Source: Prorocentrum cordatum (lineage: Eukaryota; Sar; Dinophyceae; Prorocentrales; Prorocentraceae). Taken from it: 64,000 bases of DNA. The notes beneath the pieces are model-generated. The model was not told where the DNA came from and ran no database searches. It saw only the letters and a program-made list of their open reading frames with translations. The stretch's first letter is position 1. The number at the start of each line of letters is the position of its first letter. Below, one piece after another: positions 16,103-24,654 of the stretch. The stretch covers positions 843,479 through 907,478 of the forward strand of contig CAUYUJ010005002.1 of the NCBI GenBank assembly GCA_963575745.1. Direction: 5' to 3'. Position numbers and translations under genes: made by a program.

Positions 16103-19100
16103 GGCAACGCGCAGCCGTTGGTGTTCCACTGCCTCGGGGCTGGCGCTGGCGTGACGCACGTCTACCACGGGGAGCCGAGCAGCGCGTGGGCCCTGGAGTA
16201 CCGGGGCCGGCCGCTGCTCTTGGCGGACGTGGGTGCGGGCGTAACATCCTCCGCGCTGCGTCAGCTCGGCCAGCTGCCGTCCACCATCCTGGTGATCAGA
16301 TGAGGTAACTCAGAGCCCCGAGTCATCAGAGCAGGTGTCGGCTGCGCGTTAAAATGGCCTTTCGCCGGAGTGACCTGTGGTGTGGGCCAACCGGGGCCAC
16401 CCCAGCGCTGGCTTGCGCGCTCGGATTTGGCCACCACGCGCCCCCCCTAAAGCCACGCACCAGAGGTCACTCTGGCCTAGGGTCACTCTTGCGTGTAGCC
16501 GAAGGGGGTGGTCAGGGATAGCTCCTGATTCGGGCCTCTGCGCTGGACTTGCCCCGGATTGTGCTCAACTCGAGCCCTCCCTGTTCACATTCTGCCCCAC
16601 GTTGTCTGATGCCCTCCTGAAGCAGGAGTGACTCCAGATCAAGCGGTTCCAAGATTTCCCCAAAACGCATCTGAGGACACCAAATACGGTGGGGGCGTTG
16701 GTTTAGGAATGCGCCCAGGATGATGCAGATCCTGGAAGGTTCCTTATCTGAGAAGGGCGGCGGTGATATCCATGGCCAAGCTTCGATTGGAGTTCCACTG
16801 GCCCCCAGACTCTGGATTCCTTATCTAAGGGTTCCTTATCCAGTGCCCCCACCGTAGGACTCCATCCAGGCCAGGTCTACCCAGAGAGATCGGGTGCCCG
16901 AGCAACGACACCGATGCCGCTGCCCGTCCCTCGTGCGCGCATCTCTGGGCCTCTTGGGGGGGCCCTCGGCCCCAGGGCTGCATTCGCCCCGGAGTCATGG
17001 TCAGATCGGGCCGAACGAAAGGGTTTTTTTTTTTGTTTTGTTCCCTCCCCAAAGGGGGGGGATAGGGAAAGGGGGGGGTACGAAATTTGCTGCATGCAGC
17101 CAATTTCGGCCCCGCCGCCCGGCCCATTCCTCGATGCATGGGCGCCTCCCGGCGTCGGGAGGCGCCAGGAAAACCAGCTACGTGAGCTGATTCTCCCCCC
17201 CCCCCCCTTTGCTATTCCCCCCCTTTCGCCGGGCCCGATCAGAGCGCACCCCGGGAGATGCCCGGAGAGCAGCGGGATTTTCTCAGAGGAGGCCAAACGT
17301 ACCTCAGAACAGACGTGCACTGGAGGGACGGCCTCAGGGCCCTCCTCGGGACACCCAGAGGCGGGGATTTCGCGCACACCGTGGCTGGAACTGTGGCTGT
17401 TGGCCGCTGCGACACCCCACTGGGGGTACGTCGCCTTGGGGATACGCTTGGGCCGTCCCAATCTTAACCGTTTGATCCCCCCAGGTGAGCCACAACCACA
17501 CGGACCACGCCGGCGAGCTGCCCGTGGTCCTCGCGGTGGAGGCGCTGCAGAGGGGGCGGCGGATGCGCGTCGTGGCAGCCCCCGAGGTGGCTTCGCGGCT
17601 GAAGGACCTCCATGCCGCCCAAAGGGGGCCAGAGCAGATGCGGTCGGAGGATCGCGCCGCGTCGTCGACGCGCAGAGGAAGAAAATGTACCGATACCGCC
17701 ACCCTTCCCTCGATTCCCCTTGTTTGGGCCTCCTGGTAGGCCCTCGTCGCCACGGCTGGATTTGCCTCGAGGGTCTGTTCAGGACTCACCACGGGAGGAG
17801 AGGTCTGGAGAGTAGCGGTATTGGTATCGTTTGGTTTCCCCAGACGCATCGGCGAGAGCTTGGTATTCTTCATCCCGACGTCGCCGATGCATCGGCGAAG
17901 CAGTGCGGTCCTTGACCGCATTTGCTTTGCTGCAGCCCAGTTTGGATAGGCCTTCAGGAGCACCGCATGCACGAGCACGCGAGCTTGGGCCGCTCACTGG
18001 AGGATTTCGCCGAGTGGCTGGAGGCGCGGATCTCACGAAAGAGGGAATGGGGGGGGAATTATGACATCTGCTGCATGCAGCTAGTCTCGGCCGCGGCGCC
18101 AGGCGCTTTTCTCGATGCGTTGGCGCCTCTGGCGCGGGGAGATGCTGTGAAAACCAGCTACGTGAGCTGACTCACTCATCTCCCTTTTACTGTCCTCCCC
18201 TTCGTCCTCCCCAACAGTCGCCGGAGGGAAGGCCCGTGCGGCTCTCCGGAACGTGCTCTGCGCAAGACTCGGACTCTGAGCTGGAGGTCACGGCGCACAG
18301 CGCGCGCCACGGCGAGCGATGCTTCGGGGCAGTGGTTCGCTTCCGGGGGGCCGCGGTGGGCTGGACCTCCACCGCCAGAATATATCCAGATCCGCCGCTT
18401 CGGAGTCGGGCCCAGGAGCTCGAGGAGCGGTGAAGAGACGGACATCTTCCCACCCACGACGGCGGGAACATGTCCACATCCACCGCTCCCCTCGGATCCA
18501 GGGCAGGGCTCCACCAGCTGTGGATGTAGGGGCCTTCTGGCGGCGCAGGACCGGCGACAGCGGTTTTGACGCCTCTCTGCTGCGCGCTGTGACGACGGGC
18601 ACGCAGCTGGCTGTGGTCGACGCCAGGCGCAACGGCAGCGCCGAGCACGCGAGCTTCGAAGAGATCCGCTGCTTCGTGGGGTCCACCGAGGGCGTCGAGT
18701 TCTTGGGATCGGAGGCCAACAGCTTCGCAGCGCCTTGGCCCTCCGTGGCCCTCCGGCGGGCCCTGGCCGCACGAGGCCTGCCCGAGAGTGGCCCGTGCGC
18801 CCTCGACACTCCTCACCAGGCACCGCCTCTGGCACCTTAGTTGATGTCAGAAGCGCTGAGGGCGTTGTCTTGTCCGTTTTCAGCTGTGGGGCGTTCGGCC
18901 AACCACCACGTAAGAACAAGCGCCATCCTAGAATCCAAAACCAAACAAGGGCAGCACAAAACGGAACCGAACCGACAACGGCGCGAACGAGACGCCCAAA
19001 CCCGAAACAAGACGACGGATCCCAAAACGGTGGGGGAGAAAACGCCAATCTTGAAATCTGGCCCCAAACAACGCCTCCAGCGTCTTCAACATCATCTACG

Positions 19101-19724
19101 AAAGCTCTGGCAGCACCCCTTCGAGGCGCGGGGCGCTGCGGAGGTGGTGTGGCGAGGGCGCCTCGGGCTACTGCTGTGCCGGTTTTGTTGGGCGGCCAGG
19201 GCCAGCGGCAGGGACGTGGGTGGCCAGGGCGTCGCCCAGCTACTTGGCATCGTTCGGACTTGCGCATGTCTTCATGGCAGGGATCATCGATGAGCATCTT
19301 GGGTCATCCTGCAGCAACGAAGGCGCGAAATCGAAACATGCACGGGAAGTGAACGTCCGAACGATGGCATGGCTAATGATGGATCGGCGGCGCGCCTGGG
19401 GGGGAAGTGAGAGGGAGAAGCCCTTTTCATGATAAGGTTTTCTGTGTCTTCGGGGTGGGCTCAGAACGCTTCTCAGGAAGCTGGAGGACTTTCGAGCCTT
19501 CTGAGAAGGCCCGCCCCTTCTCACTTCTCCCCAGGGCTGGCCGCCAAGTGGAGGCCGAGGGCTGCTGCAAGGTGGCCATCATTGGCTACGGCACCGCCGC
19601 CGAGGCCCCGAGCCCGGCCGATGGGATACCCGCCAGTGCCGTGCTGAGGGTCGGCACCAGGGTCGAGCTTCGGACTGAGTCTACATGCCAGCCCTGCGAG
19701 GTCGCCTGCGCGAGCGAGGGGTGA
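16085..19724 (+). CDS. Metallo-beta-lactamase-fold hydrolase, six exons, non-canonical GA..AG introns
   Basis: Proposed exons: 16085-16291, 17485-17604, 17958-18044, about 18218-18363, 18549 to about 18785, and 19535-19724, giving roughly 325 residues. The frame joins correctly at the first four junctions. In the joined protein the strand-loop LLLADVGAG is followed by the zinc-binding VSHNHTDHAGELP (His72, His74, Asp76, His77). TAHSARHG (His165/His169) is a candidate motif III, GWTGDSGFD (Asp190) is motif IV and AEHASFEEI (His220) is motif V. This set fits RNase Z-like or Lactamase_B_2-type metallo-hydrolases; the substrate cannot be inferred. The last exon (GRQVEAEGCCKVAIIGYG to TGA) is less certain. 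Exon 5 may end at 18779, 18785 or 18794 with a GC, GA or GT donor. ATG 16085 follows no obvious leader, so another 5' exon is possible. Confidence 0.75.
16901..17005 (+). repeat. Intronic repeat element A, copy 1 (in intron 1)
   Basis: ACACCGATGCCGCTGCCCGT, then GGGCCTCTTGG, GCCCTCGG and GGGCTGCATTCGCCC, ending GAGTCATGGTCAG. The same order of words occurs in intron 2 at about 17684-17790. Confidence 0.6.
17042..17225 (+). repeat. Intronic repeat element B, copy 1, with inverted termini (in intron 1)
   Basis: The left end AAAGGGGGGGGATAGGGAAA is complementary to the right end TTTGCTATTCCCCCCCTTT. Inside are the palindrome GCTGCATGCAGC, a hairpin with an 11-bp stem (GGCGCCTCCCG and complement around 17140-17166), and AAAACCAGCTACGTGAGCTG. 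The same internal words occur in intron 3. Confidence 0.8.
17605..17957 (+). other. Intron 2 of the metallo-hydrolase gene (GA..AG)
   Basis: Exon 2 ends CGGCTGAAG, the intron starts GACCTCC and ends CCTTCAG before GAGCACCGC. The GGA trinucleotide is repeated at both ends. The phase is 0, and the join gives SRLKEHRMHEH. No GT donor in the neighbourhood keeps the frame as well. GA donors with AG|G acceptors are known in dinoflagellates. Confidence 0.65.
17684..17840 (+). repeat. Intronic repeat element A, copy 2, with inverted termini (in intron 2)
   Basis: GATACCGCCACCCTTCC at the left is roughly complementary to GGAGAGTAGCGGTATTG at about 17811-17827. The internal words GGGCCTCCTGG, GCCCTCGTCG and GGCTGGATTTGCCTCGAGG correspond to the copy in intron 1. 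Confidence 0.6.
18045..18217 (+). repeat. Intron 3, consisting almost entirely of repeat element B
   Basis: The intron starts GAATGG after AAGAGG and ends CAACAG before TCGCCGG. An alternative acceptor at 18226 would remove three codons from exon 4. Inside are TGACATCTGCTGCATGCAGC, TTCTCGATGCGTTGGCGCC and AAAACCAGCTACGTGAGCTG, in the same order as in intron 1 at 17085-17190. G-rich left and C-rich right ends are inverted repeats. The whole 173-bp intron is thus one copy of the element. Confidence 0.7.
18364..18548 (+). other. Intron 4 of the metallo-hydrolase gene (GA..AG) with inverted-repeat ends
   Basis: Exon 4 ends GTGGGCTG, the intron starts GACCTCC and ends GGCGCAG before GACCGGCGAC. 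GGACC is directly repeated at the junctions. The phase is 2. The join gives GWTGDSGFD, restoring the metal-binding Asp motif. Just inside the ends, CCGCCAGAA at the left is matched by TTCTGGCGG at the right, a 9-bp perfect inverted repeat. Confidence 0.75.
19385..19545 (+). repeat. Inverted-repeat element C, copy 1, at the 3' end of intron 5
   Basis: The left end CGGCGGCGCGCCTGGGGGGG then AAGTGAGA is complementary, with few mismatches, to the right end TCTCACTTCTCCCCAGGGCT then GGCCGCC. The centre has CTTCTCAGGAAGC and GCCTTCTGAGAAGGCC. The proposed acceptor of the last intron (CCCCAG, ending 19534) lies inside the right terminal repeat. A second copy is at 20381-20583. Confidence 0.75.
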
Positions 19725-20380
19725 GAGTGCGTCTGGTGGCAAACTCCGTGGGACCAGCGGAAGCTGAATGCGCTGACAGTATGCGGAGAGCCAGAGAGGC
19801 GAGAAACGGACGGGTGGCAGCGAGCCGAGAAGCATTGTCGTCACGATCAAGGACTGGTGAGCGCAGGAGCTTTGGGGGAAACCAACTGTACATATCAGCC
19901 GAGCTGTGGGAAATTCCGCTCGTGTATGGTCAGGGCAGGGATTTCTTCAATCATCATGTGACACCGAGACCCTCGGCAACGGGATGGGGCTGACCACGAG
20001 TCCTCGGAAGTCGCTAGTGACTTGACTTCGTCTAAAAACATGTCCTCCTCCCCCCTTCCCCCTCCACCTCCTCTCCAACCTCCCTCCGTGCGGGGCTGTA
20101 CTCCGTCAAAATATCAGGCCCCTTTGGGCCCCGAAGGGGTGTCTAGCTCTTCTGGGCTTGGTCAGCGGCCAGGACTATGCACCCTACACCCCCGTCTTCC
20201 TGCACCTGCCTGCCTGCTGCCTGCTCGTCTTCTCGTGGCGCTCATTCTGCTGCAGTCTGTCACCGTCCTCTGTCTCTTCGTCCTTCGTCTCGTCTGGAAT
20301 CAGAGGTCGAGTGTCGCGTGTCTTGAGGAGCACATTGCATCCGTTTACTTGATCCTCCTGAAGTAAATCACCACATTGCT
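19725..20380. other. No gene seen
   Basis: About 650 bp downstream of the last metallo-hydrolase exon. It could contain 3' UTR. A C-rich run lies at 20045-20090. No domain was recognised in either strand. Confidence 0.5.
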
Positions 20381-20583
20381 CGGCGGCGAGCGAGGGGGGG
20401 AAATGAGAAGGAGAAGGCCTTCTCAGAAGGCGGCGAGACTTCTCAGAAACCCTCGCTCCTCTTGAGAAGTTGTTTTCTGTCGTCAGGGAAGGAAGGCTCC
20501 GAACACTTTTCAGAAGGCTGGGGGACTTCCGAGCCTTCTGAGAAGGCCTTCACTTTCGCACTTCCCCTCCTGGCTCGCCGCCG
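20381..20583 (+). mobile_element. Inverted-repeat element C, copy 2 (MITE-like)
   Basis: CGGCGGCGAGCGAGGGGGGG then AAATG at the left faces CACTTCCCCTCCTGGCTCGC then CGCCG at the right. The inside is built from CTTCTCAGAAGG-type palindromic words. It is about 203 bp and carries no coding potential, as expected for a small non-autonomous inverted-repeat element. Confidence 0.8.
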
Positions 20584-21044
20584 AATTGCATATTTACGAA
20601 AAATGTTTCAGTTCGACCTTCTGCCAATTCGGGGACACACGCATCAAGGGATTGTTCATTGCTTGCCCACGCTATGTCGCAGAGGGCTGCCGCGGACCAC
20701 ACAGACAGGCAGCATCACAGTTGTGAGCGTCATGTTCCTTCTCGCCGCGGACCCAAGATAGACCCTTTACAAGGGTTCAGTTTCATTGACAGAAGTGCCC
20801 CGTTGGAAGACGAACGTTTGAAAATCCGGAAGTGTGCCAGAACACCATTCTTGAGATTTCAGCGCCGCGAATCGCCATATTTGTTGCGTCTTGGCGATCC
20901 AGAGCCGTGCCAGACCACCATTCTCTGGATTGCAACACCGCGAATCAAAGTGATTGCTGCGCCCTCGTATTCCGACATCGTGCCAACACACCATGCCTGG
21001 TGCGTTAATTATGAGAAGCGTTCGACGCTGCTGAAAATGTTTAA
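20584..21044. repeat. No gene; short degenerate repeat at 20830-20950
   Basis: GTGCCAGAACACCATTCTTG then AGATTTCAGCGCCGCGAATC (from about 20834) is followed by GTGCCAGACCACCATTCTCT then GGATTGCAACACCGCGAATC (from about 20907): two units about 73 bp apart. Nothing else was recognised. Confidence 0.6.
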
Positions 21045-21670
21045 GACACGTGTGCGCGGCGCGCAGGCAAGAACCGCATTTTGACAAGGAACCGCCCTCC
21101 ACGCGTGAAGCTCTCAAAACAAAAAACGCTGAACGAATGTGCGCGGCGCCAGGGCTAGAACCACAATTTGCAAACGGACCGCCCTCCATCTGTGAAGCTC
21201 GTGCAGTTTGTTCAACCGAATGTGCGCAGGGCGAGAGCGATAAACACATTTTTAAGAAGGCCCGTCCTCCATCCGTGAAGCTCCTGCAAACTGTTCACAA
21301 GTGTGCCCGGCACTAATGCGAGAACCACATGTTGAAAACGGCCCGCCTTCCATCCGTGAGTATCTTGCAGTGTTTGTTTTAAGACGAGTGCGCGCGGCGC
21401 TAAGGCGAGAGCCACATTATGAAAACGGATTGCCCTCGATCCGTGAAGATGTTGCAAATTATTTAACCGAATGTGCGCGGCTCTAGGCGCGAGCCAAATG
21501 TTGAAAAGGAAACGCCTCCATCCGTGAAATGCTGGGCGAGAGCTACATATTGAAAACTGACCGCCCTCCATACGAATGCTCATGACGGGTGTACGCGACG
21601 TTCAGGCGAGAGCCGCAGTTTGAAAACGACCCGCCCTTCATCTGTCAAACTCTTGCGTACGTGTCGGCTT
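21045..21670 (+). repeat. ~85-bp degenerate tandem repeat, about 7-8 units
   Basis: The consensus words in order are GTGTGCGCGGCGC, AGGCGAGAGCCACATTTTGA, AAACGGACCGCCCTCCATCC, GTGAAGCTCTTGCAAA and TGTTTAACCGAA. Units differ by up to about 30 percent. Related units occur at about 58270-58480. No conserved reading frame is kept between units. Confidence 0.85.
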
Positions 21671-21970
21671 CTTTAGGATTTATGAGCCTCGTGTTTTTTG
21701 TGAAACAAGTGTGCTTGCATAGCTTTGTTTGTCAGGGAAGAGTAAGGGGGGGGGGAGGAGGGTGCCGATACCGTTTTGACTGGGATGTTTTAAATTCGTA
21801 CTTGAAGTGAACGATGGGGCAAGGTTATTTGCAATTTGCGTTATCCCAAGGGCAACCGGAATTTTCAAGCGGAGTCGGTCCTGATTCCTTTTTAGAGCGG
21901 GACATGTATGTAGTGCAGTCTATGTGGTGCAATCTGCGTGCTGCAATCTTCGCGCTGCGTGGTGTAAACT
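21671..21970. other. No gene seen
   Basis: A/T-richer spacer with a G-run (21748-21758). The last 60 bases contain TGCAATCT-type words as in 22385-22650. Confidence 0.5.
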
Positions 21971-22290
21971 ATGCGGCAGTGGCGACGGGCGGCGACGGCG
22001 ACAAGCGCGGCGACCGCCAGCCATTCCAGAAGCAGCGGCGACGGACGGCTGCGACGGCGACAATGAACGCGGCGACCGCCAGCCAGGGACAGAAACAACA
22101 ACGGCCACGGACGGCGACGGCGCCGACAAGCGCGGCGACCGCCAGCCTGGCCCAGAATCAGCGGCGACGAACGGCGGCGACGGCGACAACAAGCGCGGCG
22201 ACCGCCAGCCAGACAGAGAAGCAGCGGCGACGGACGGCGGCCACGGGCGGCGACAGCGACAACATAGCCGCCAGACCGCCAGCCAGGCCC
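21971..22290 (+). repeat. ~60-bp minisatellite (GGCGACGGCGACAA...CGCGGCGACCGCCAGCC)
   Basis: Five degenerate units of CAGCGGCGACGGACGGC, GGCGACAA and GCGCGGCGACCGCCAGCC. They keep an open frame encoding Thr/Ala/Arg-rich 20-residue repeats, but nothing else suggests a protein. Similar words recur at 23615-23850. Confidence 0.8.
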
Positions 22291-22384
22291 AGTTCCTTTA
22301 CAGCAAGAGGCAAGAAGCCCCGAGTGCAAACATTGCTTGGGGAATCTCATATACGTTAGCCACCGTGGACCCCAAACCGTGGAG

Positions 22385-22655
22385 AATGTACATATCTTTT
22401 GGAACTGAGGGCCGAGACTGTGTAACGTATGCTGTGCAATAGAGGCACTGTAATCTATCCGGCGCAATATGCGTGGTGCAGTTTGTGTTTTGCCATATAT
22501 GTGGTGCGCTCTTCGTATTACAATTCGCCTAGTGCAACCGATGTCGTGCACCCTGTGTTGTGCGAAAAAGGTGTGCGTGGTGCAACACATGTTGTGATAC
22601 CGACGAAGTGCAATCTATGATGTGCAAGCTGTGTGGTGCAAGTAACGAATGGCCA
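22385..22655 (+). repeat. Degenerate GTGCAATCTGTGTGGTGCAA repeat
   Basis: Units of about 20 bp (TGTGCAAT, GTGGTGCAGTTTGTGTT, GTGCAACCGATGTCGTGCA, GTGGTGCAACACATG). The same flavour of repeat is seen at 21905-21965 and about 40995-41085. Confidence 0.65.
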
Positions 22656-22734
22656 CCAGAGATTTGCCAACTTCACTGGTCGCGCAATCATCCCAGTCGC
22701 CAGCCCGCTTCTTGATTAGCAAAATCCATGCGGC

Positions 22735-23165
22735 GGCGATTGCGATGACTGTTTTGCGCTGGCTGGCGCATCGCTGCGGCCGCGCGAGCTCGCGCAGGCT
22801 TGTGCGCAAAGCGGCCAGCTACTCTGGCGCGACCGACGCGGCCGCGGTGGCACTGACCAGCGAGCGCGCCGCAGCGCGTCTCGCAGGCCGCGCCAATGCG
22901 CGCGCATTTCAGAGCGGGTCAGTGACCCGGGCGGGCGCGGTATCGTGGCGACGTCGACAACAGCGGACACGATGATGAGTGTAGGGGTGGTGGTGACGAT
23001 GATGACGATGACGCCGGCAAGGCCAATGACGGCGCGGGTGTTGAGCACGCCAGTAGCGATGATGGCGTCCACGCGTCGGTGATTAAAGTTTTGAGAGCAA
23101 TTCAGACATGCGCGTGCGACCGACGGGCGCGAGCGGCCCGCATGGTATAATTTGACCGGTGTCGC
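22735..23165 (+). repeat. Dispersed repeat family D, copy 1
   Basis: GCGCTGGCTGGCGCATCGCT, GCGGCCGCGCGAGC, AAGCGGCCAGCTACT and GCGGTGGCACTGACC, followed by GATGATGACGATGACG. The reverse complement of the same order of words is found at 47090-47450 and 56760-57150. Confidence 0.8.
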
Positions 23166-23614
23166 GACCCCCTCCCCCCAGCAATCGAGTTGGGGCCTTC
23201 ATCTGATTCCGACACGCGCGCGCGAAACGCCCGCTTGGTCGCATGCGATGGCGGTTGTAAAAAAATGTTTTCCCCAAATGGATTCGCAAGCGCGCAGACT
23301 TGTTTGAAACGGCATGTTGCAAAACATGATTTGTGTTTTCGGGGGCACGCGCGGGCGATAACGCGCGCGTGTCGACTTAGTGTTCCTCTTTTTGAATGGA
23401 TTGGAACTTCGCGAGTTTTTATCATCGAGTGCTCGCGCCGAGTATAATCTGACGGGGGTCCTGGTGGTCGATACCAGGCCTCGCTTGGATGGTATGGGTT
23501 CCGACGAAAAGTGTACGATGGGGCAGAAAAGTATTTGGTAATTGTATACTCACAAGGGGTACCAATAATCCGGGGGGTGAAGAGCCATAGTTTTTCGTCA
23601 GAAAGGAAGTTCCA
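23166..23614. other. No gene seen
   Basis: Contains CGCGCGCG-rich segments (23213-23240, 23345-23375) resembling sequence around 56200-56760, but no supported gene. Confidence 0.5.
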
Positions 23615-23855
23615 TGGGCGGCGACGAGGCGGCGACGGGGTGGCGACGTCAAGCACGGAGCCGCCATACCGACACCCAGGCCCAGACGACGGGCGGCGAC
23701 AAGGCGGCGACGAGGCGACGACGGGGCGGCGACGGGGCGGTGACGGCGACAACATAGCGGCCAGGCCGACGCACAGGCACTTTACGATGGTCAGCGACAA
23801 GGCGGCGACGGGATGGCGACCGTGACAACATAGCCGCCAGACCGACGCACAGGCC
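23615..23855 (+). repeat. GGCGACGAGGCGGCGACGGG minisatellite
   Basis: Degenerate units of GGCGACAAGGCGGCGACG and GACAACATAGCCGCCAGACC related to 21971-22290. The phrase GACAACATAGC(C/G)GCCAG is shared by both arrays. Confidence 0.75.
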
Positions 23856-23914
23856 CAGTTTTGTATAACAGAAATAGGAATAAGTAGAGGCAGACACTGT
23901 TGGGGGTTTTGTAA

Positions 23915-24215
23915 GATATATATATATATACATATATATACATACATACATACGTATGTATGTGTGCAGATAAAGCAAGTACAGACATGGACACCGACAT
24001 ACAAACATACACATATACATCCATACACACCTACAAATATACACGCATGATTACATACACACATTCATACATGTAATCATATATCCAGGAATACACATGC
24101 AGGCACACACACATACATACATACATACATACAGACATGCATACATGCATACAAACATGTATGCACATATACATACATTCGTACAAGCATACACGCACAC
24201 CCACATATGCATGTA
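23915..24215. repeat. (AT)n and (CATA)n compound microsatellite
   Basis: AT repeats at 23917-23940, then about 270 bp of degenerate CATA/CACA tetranucleotides. The remainder up to 24540 shows no gene. Confidence 0.9.
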
Positions 24216-24654
24216 AGGCCGCATATGCGGTGTAATAAATGCGTGGTTTGGAGTATATGAGTGCGCTGCTGCATGTGCGCGAAGGCAGTTTGAACAATGT
24301 GTCAGTGAATGTTGCGCGTGGCACTTGTTATTGAACGGGGTTGCTCGCACATGTGTGTATTGAAGTATACATATTCATATATTTATATATACATACGTAA
24401 AACATAATTCGCACGTTTTCGGTTTTAATGCGCACACACACACACACCTTTGCCCGCCCGTTGGCGGTTGCGTTTTCTGCAATTGTTCAATGGCCTCGCC
24501 CGTGACACAAGTTGCTGACGGCGGTCGCTGGGCCGCAGGCACCAGAGAACAGTTTCGAACGCACAACGCGTGACGTGGTGGGTTTTGTGGAGGCCGGGGC
24601 CGCCTTCGGCAACGGCTACGACAATTACGACGCCTACGGCTTCCTCACCCCAGC

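Larger units (their letters stand above)
16292..17484 (+). other. Intron 1 of the metallo-hydrolase gene (GT..AG)
   Basis: Exon 1 ends ACCATCCTG, the intron starts GTGATC, and it ends CCCCCAG before GTGAGCCAC. GGTGA is repeated at both junctions. The phase is 0. Without splicing, exon 1 meets TGA four codons later. The 1193-bp intron contains two repeat elements that recur in introns 2 and 3, and several TTCCTTATC motifs (16740-16840). Confidence 0.75.
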
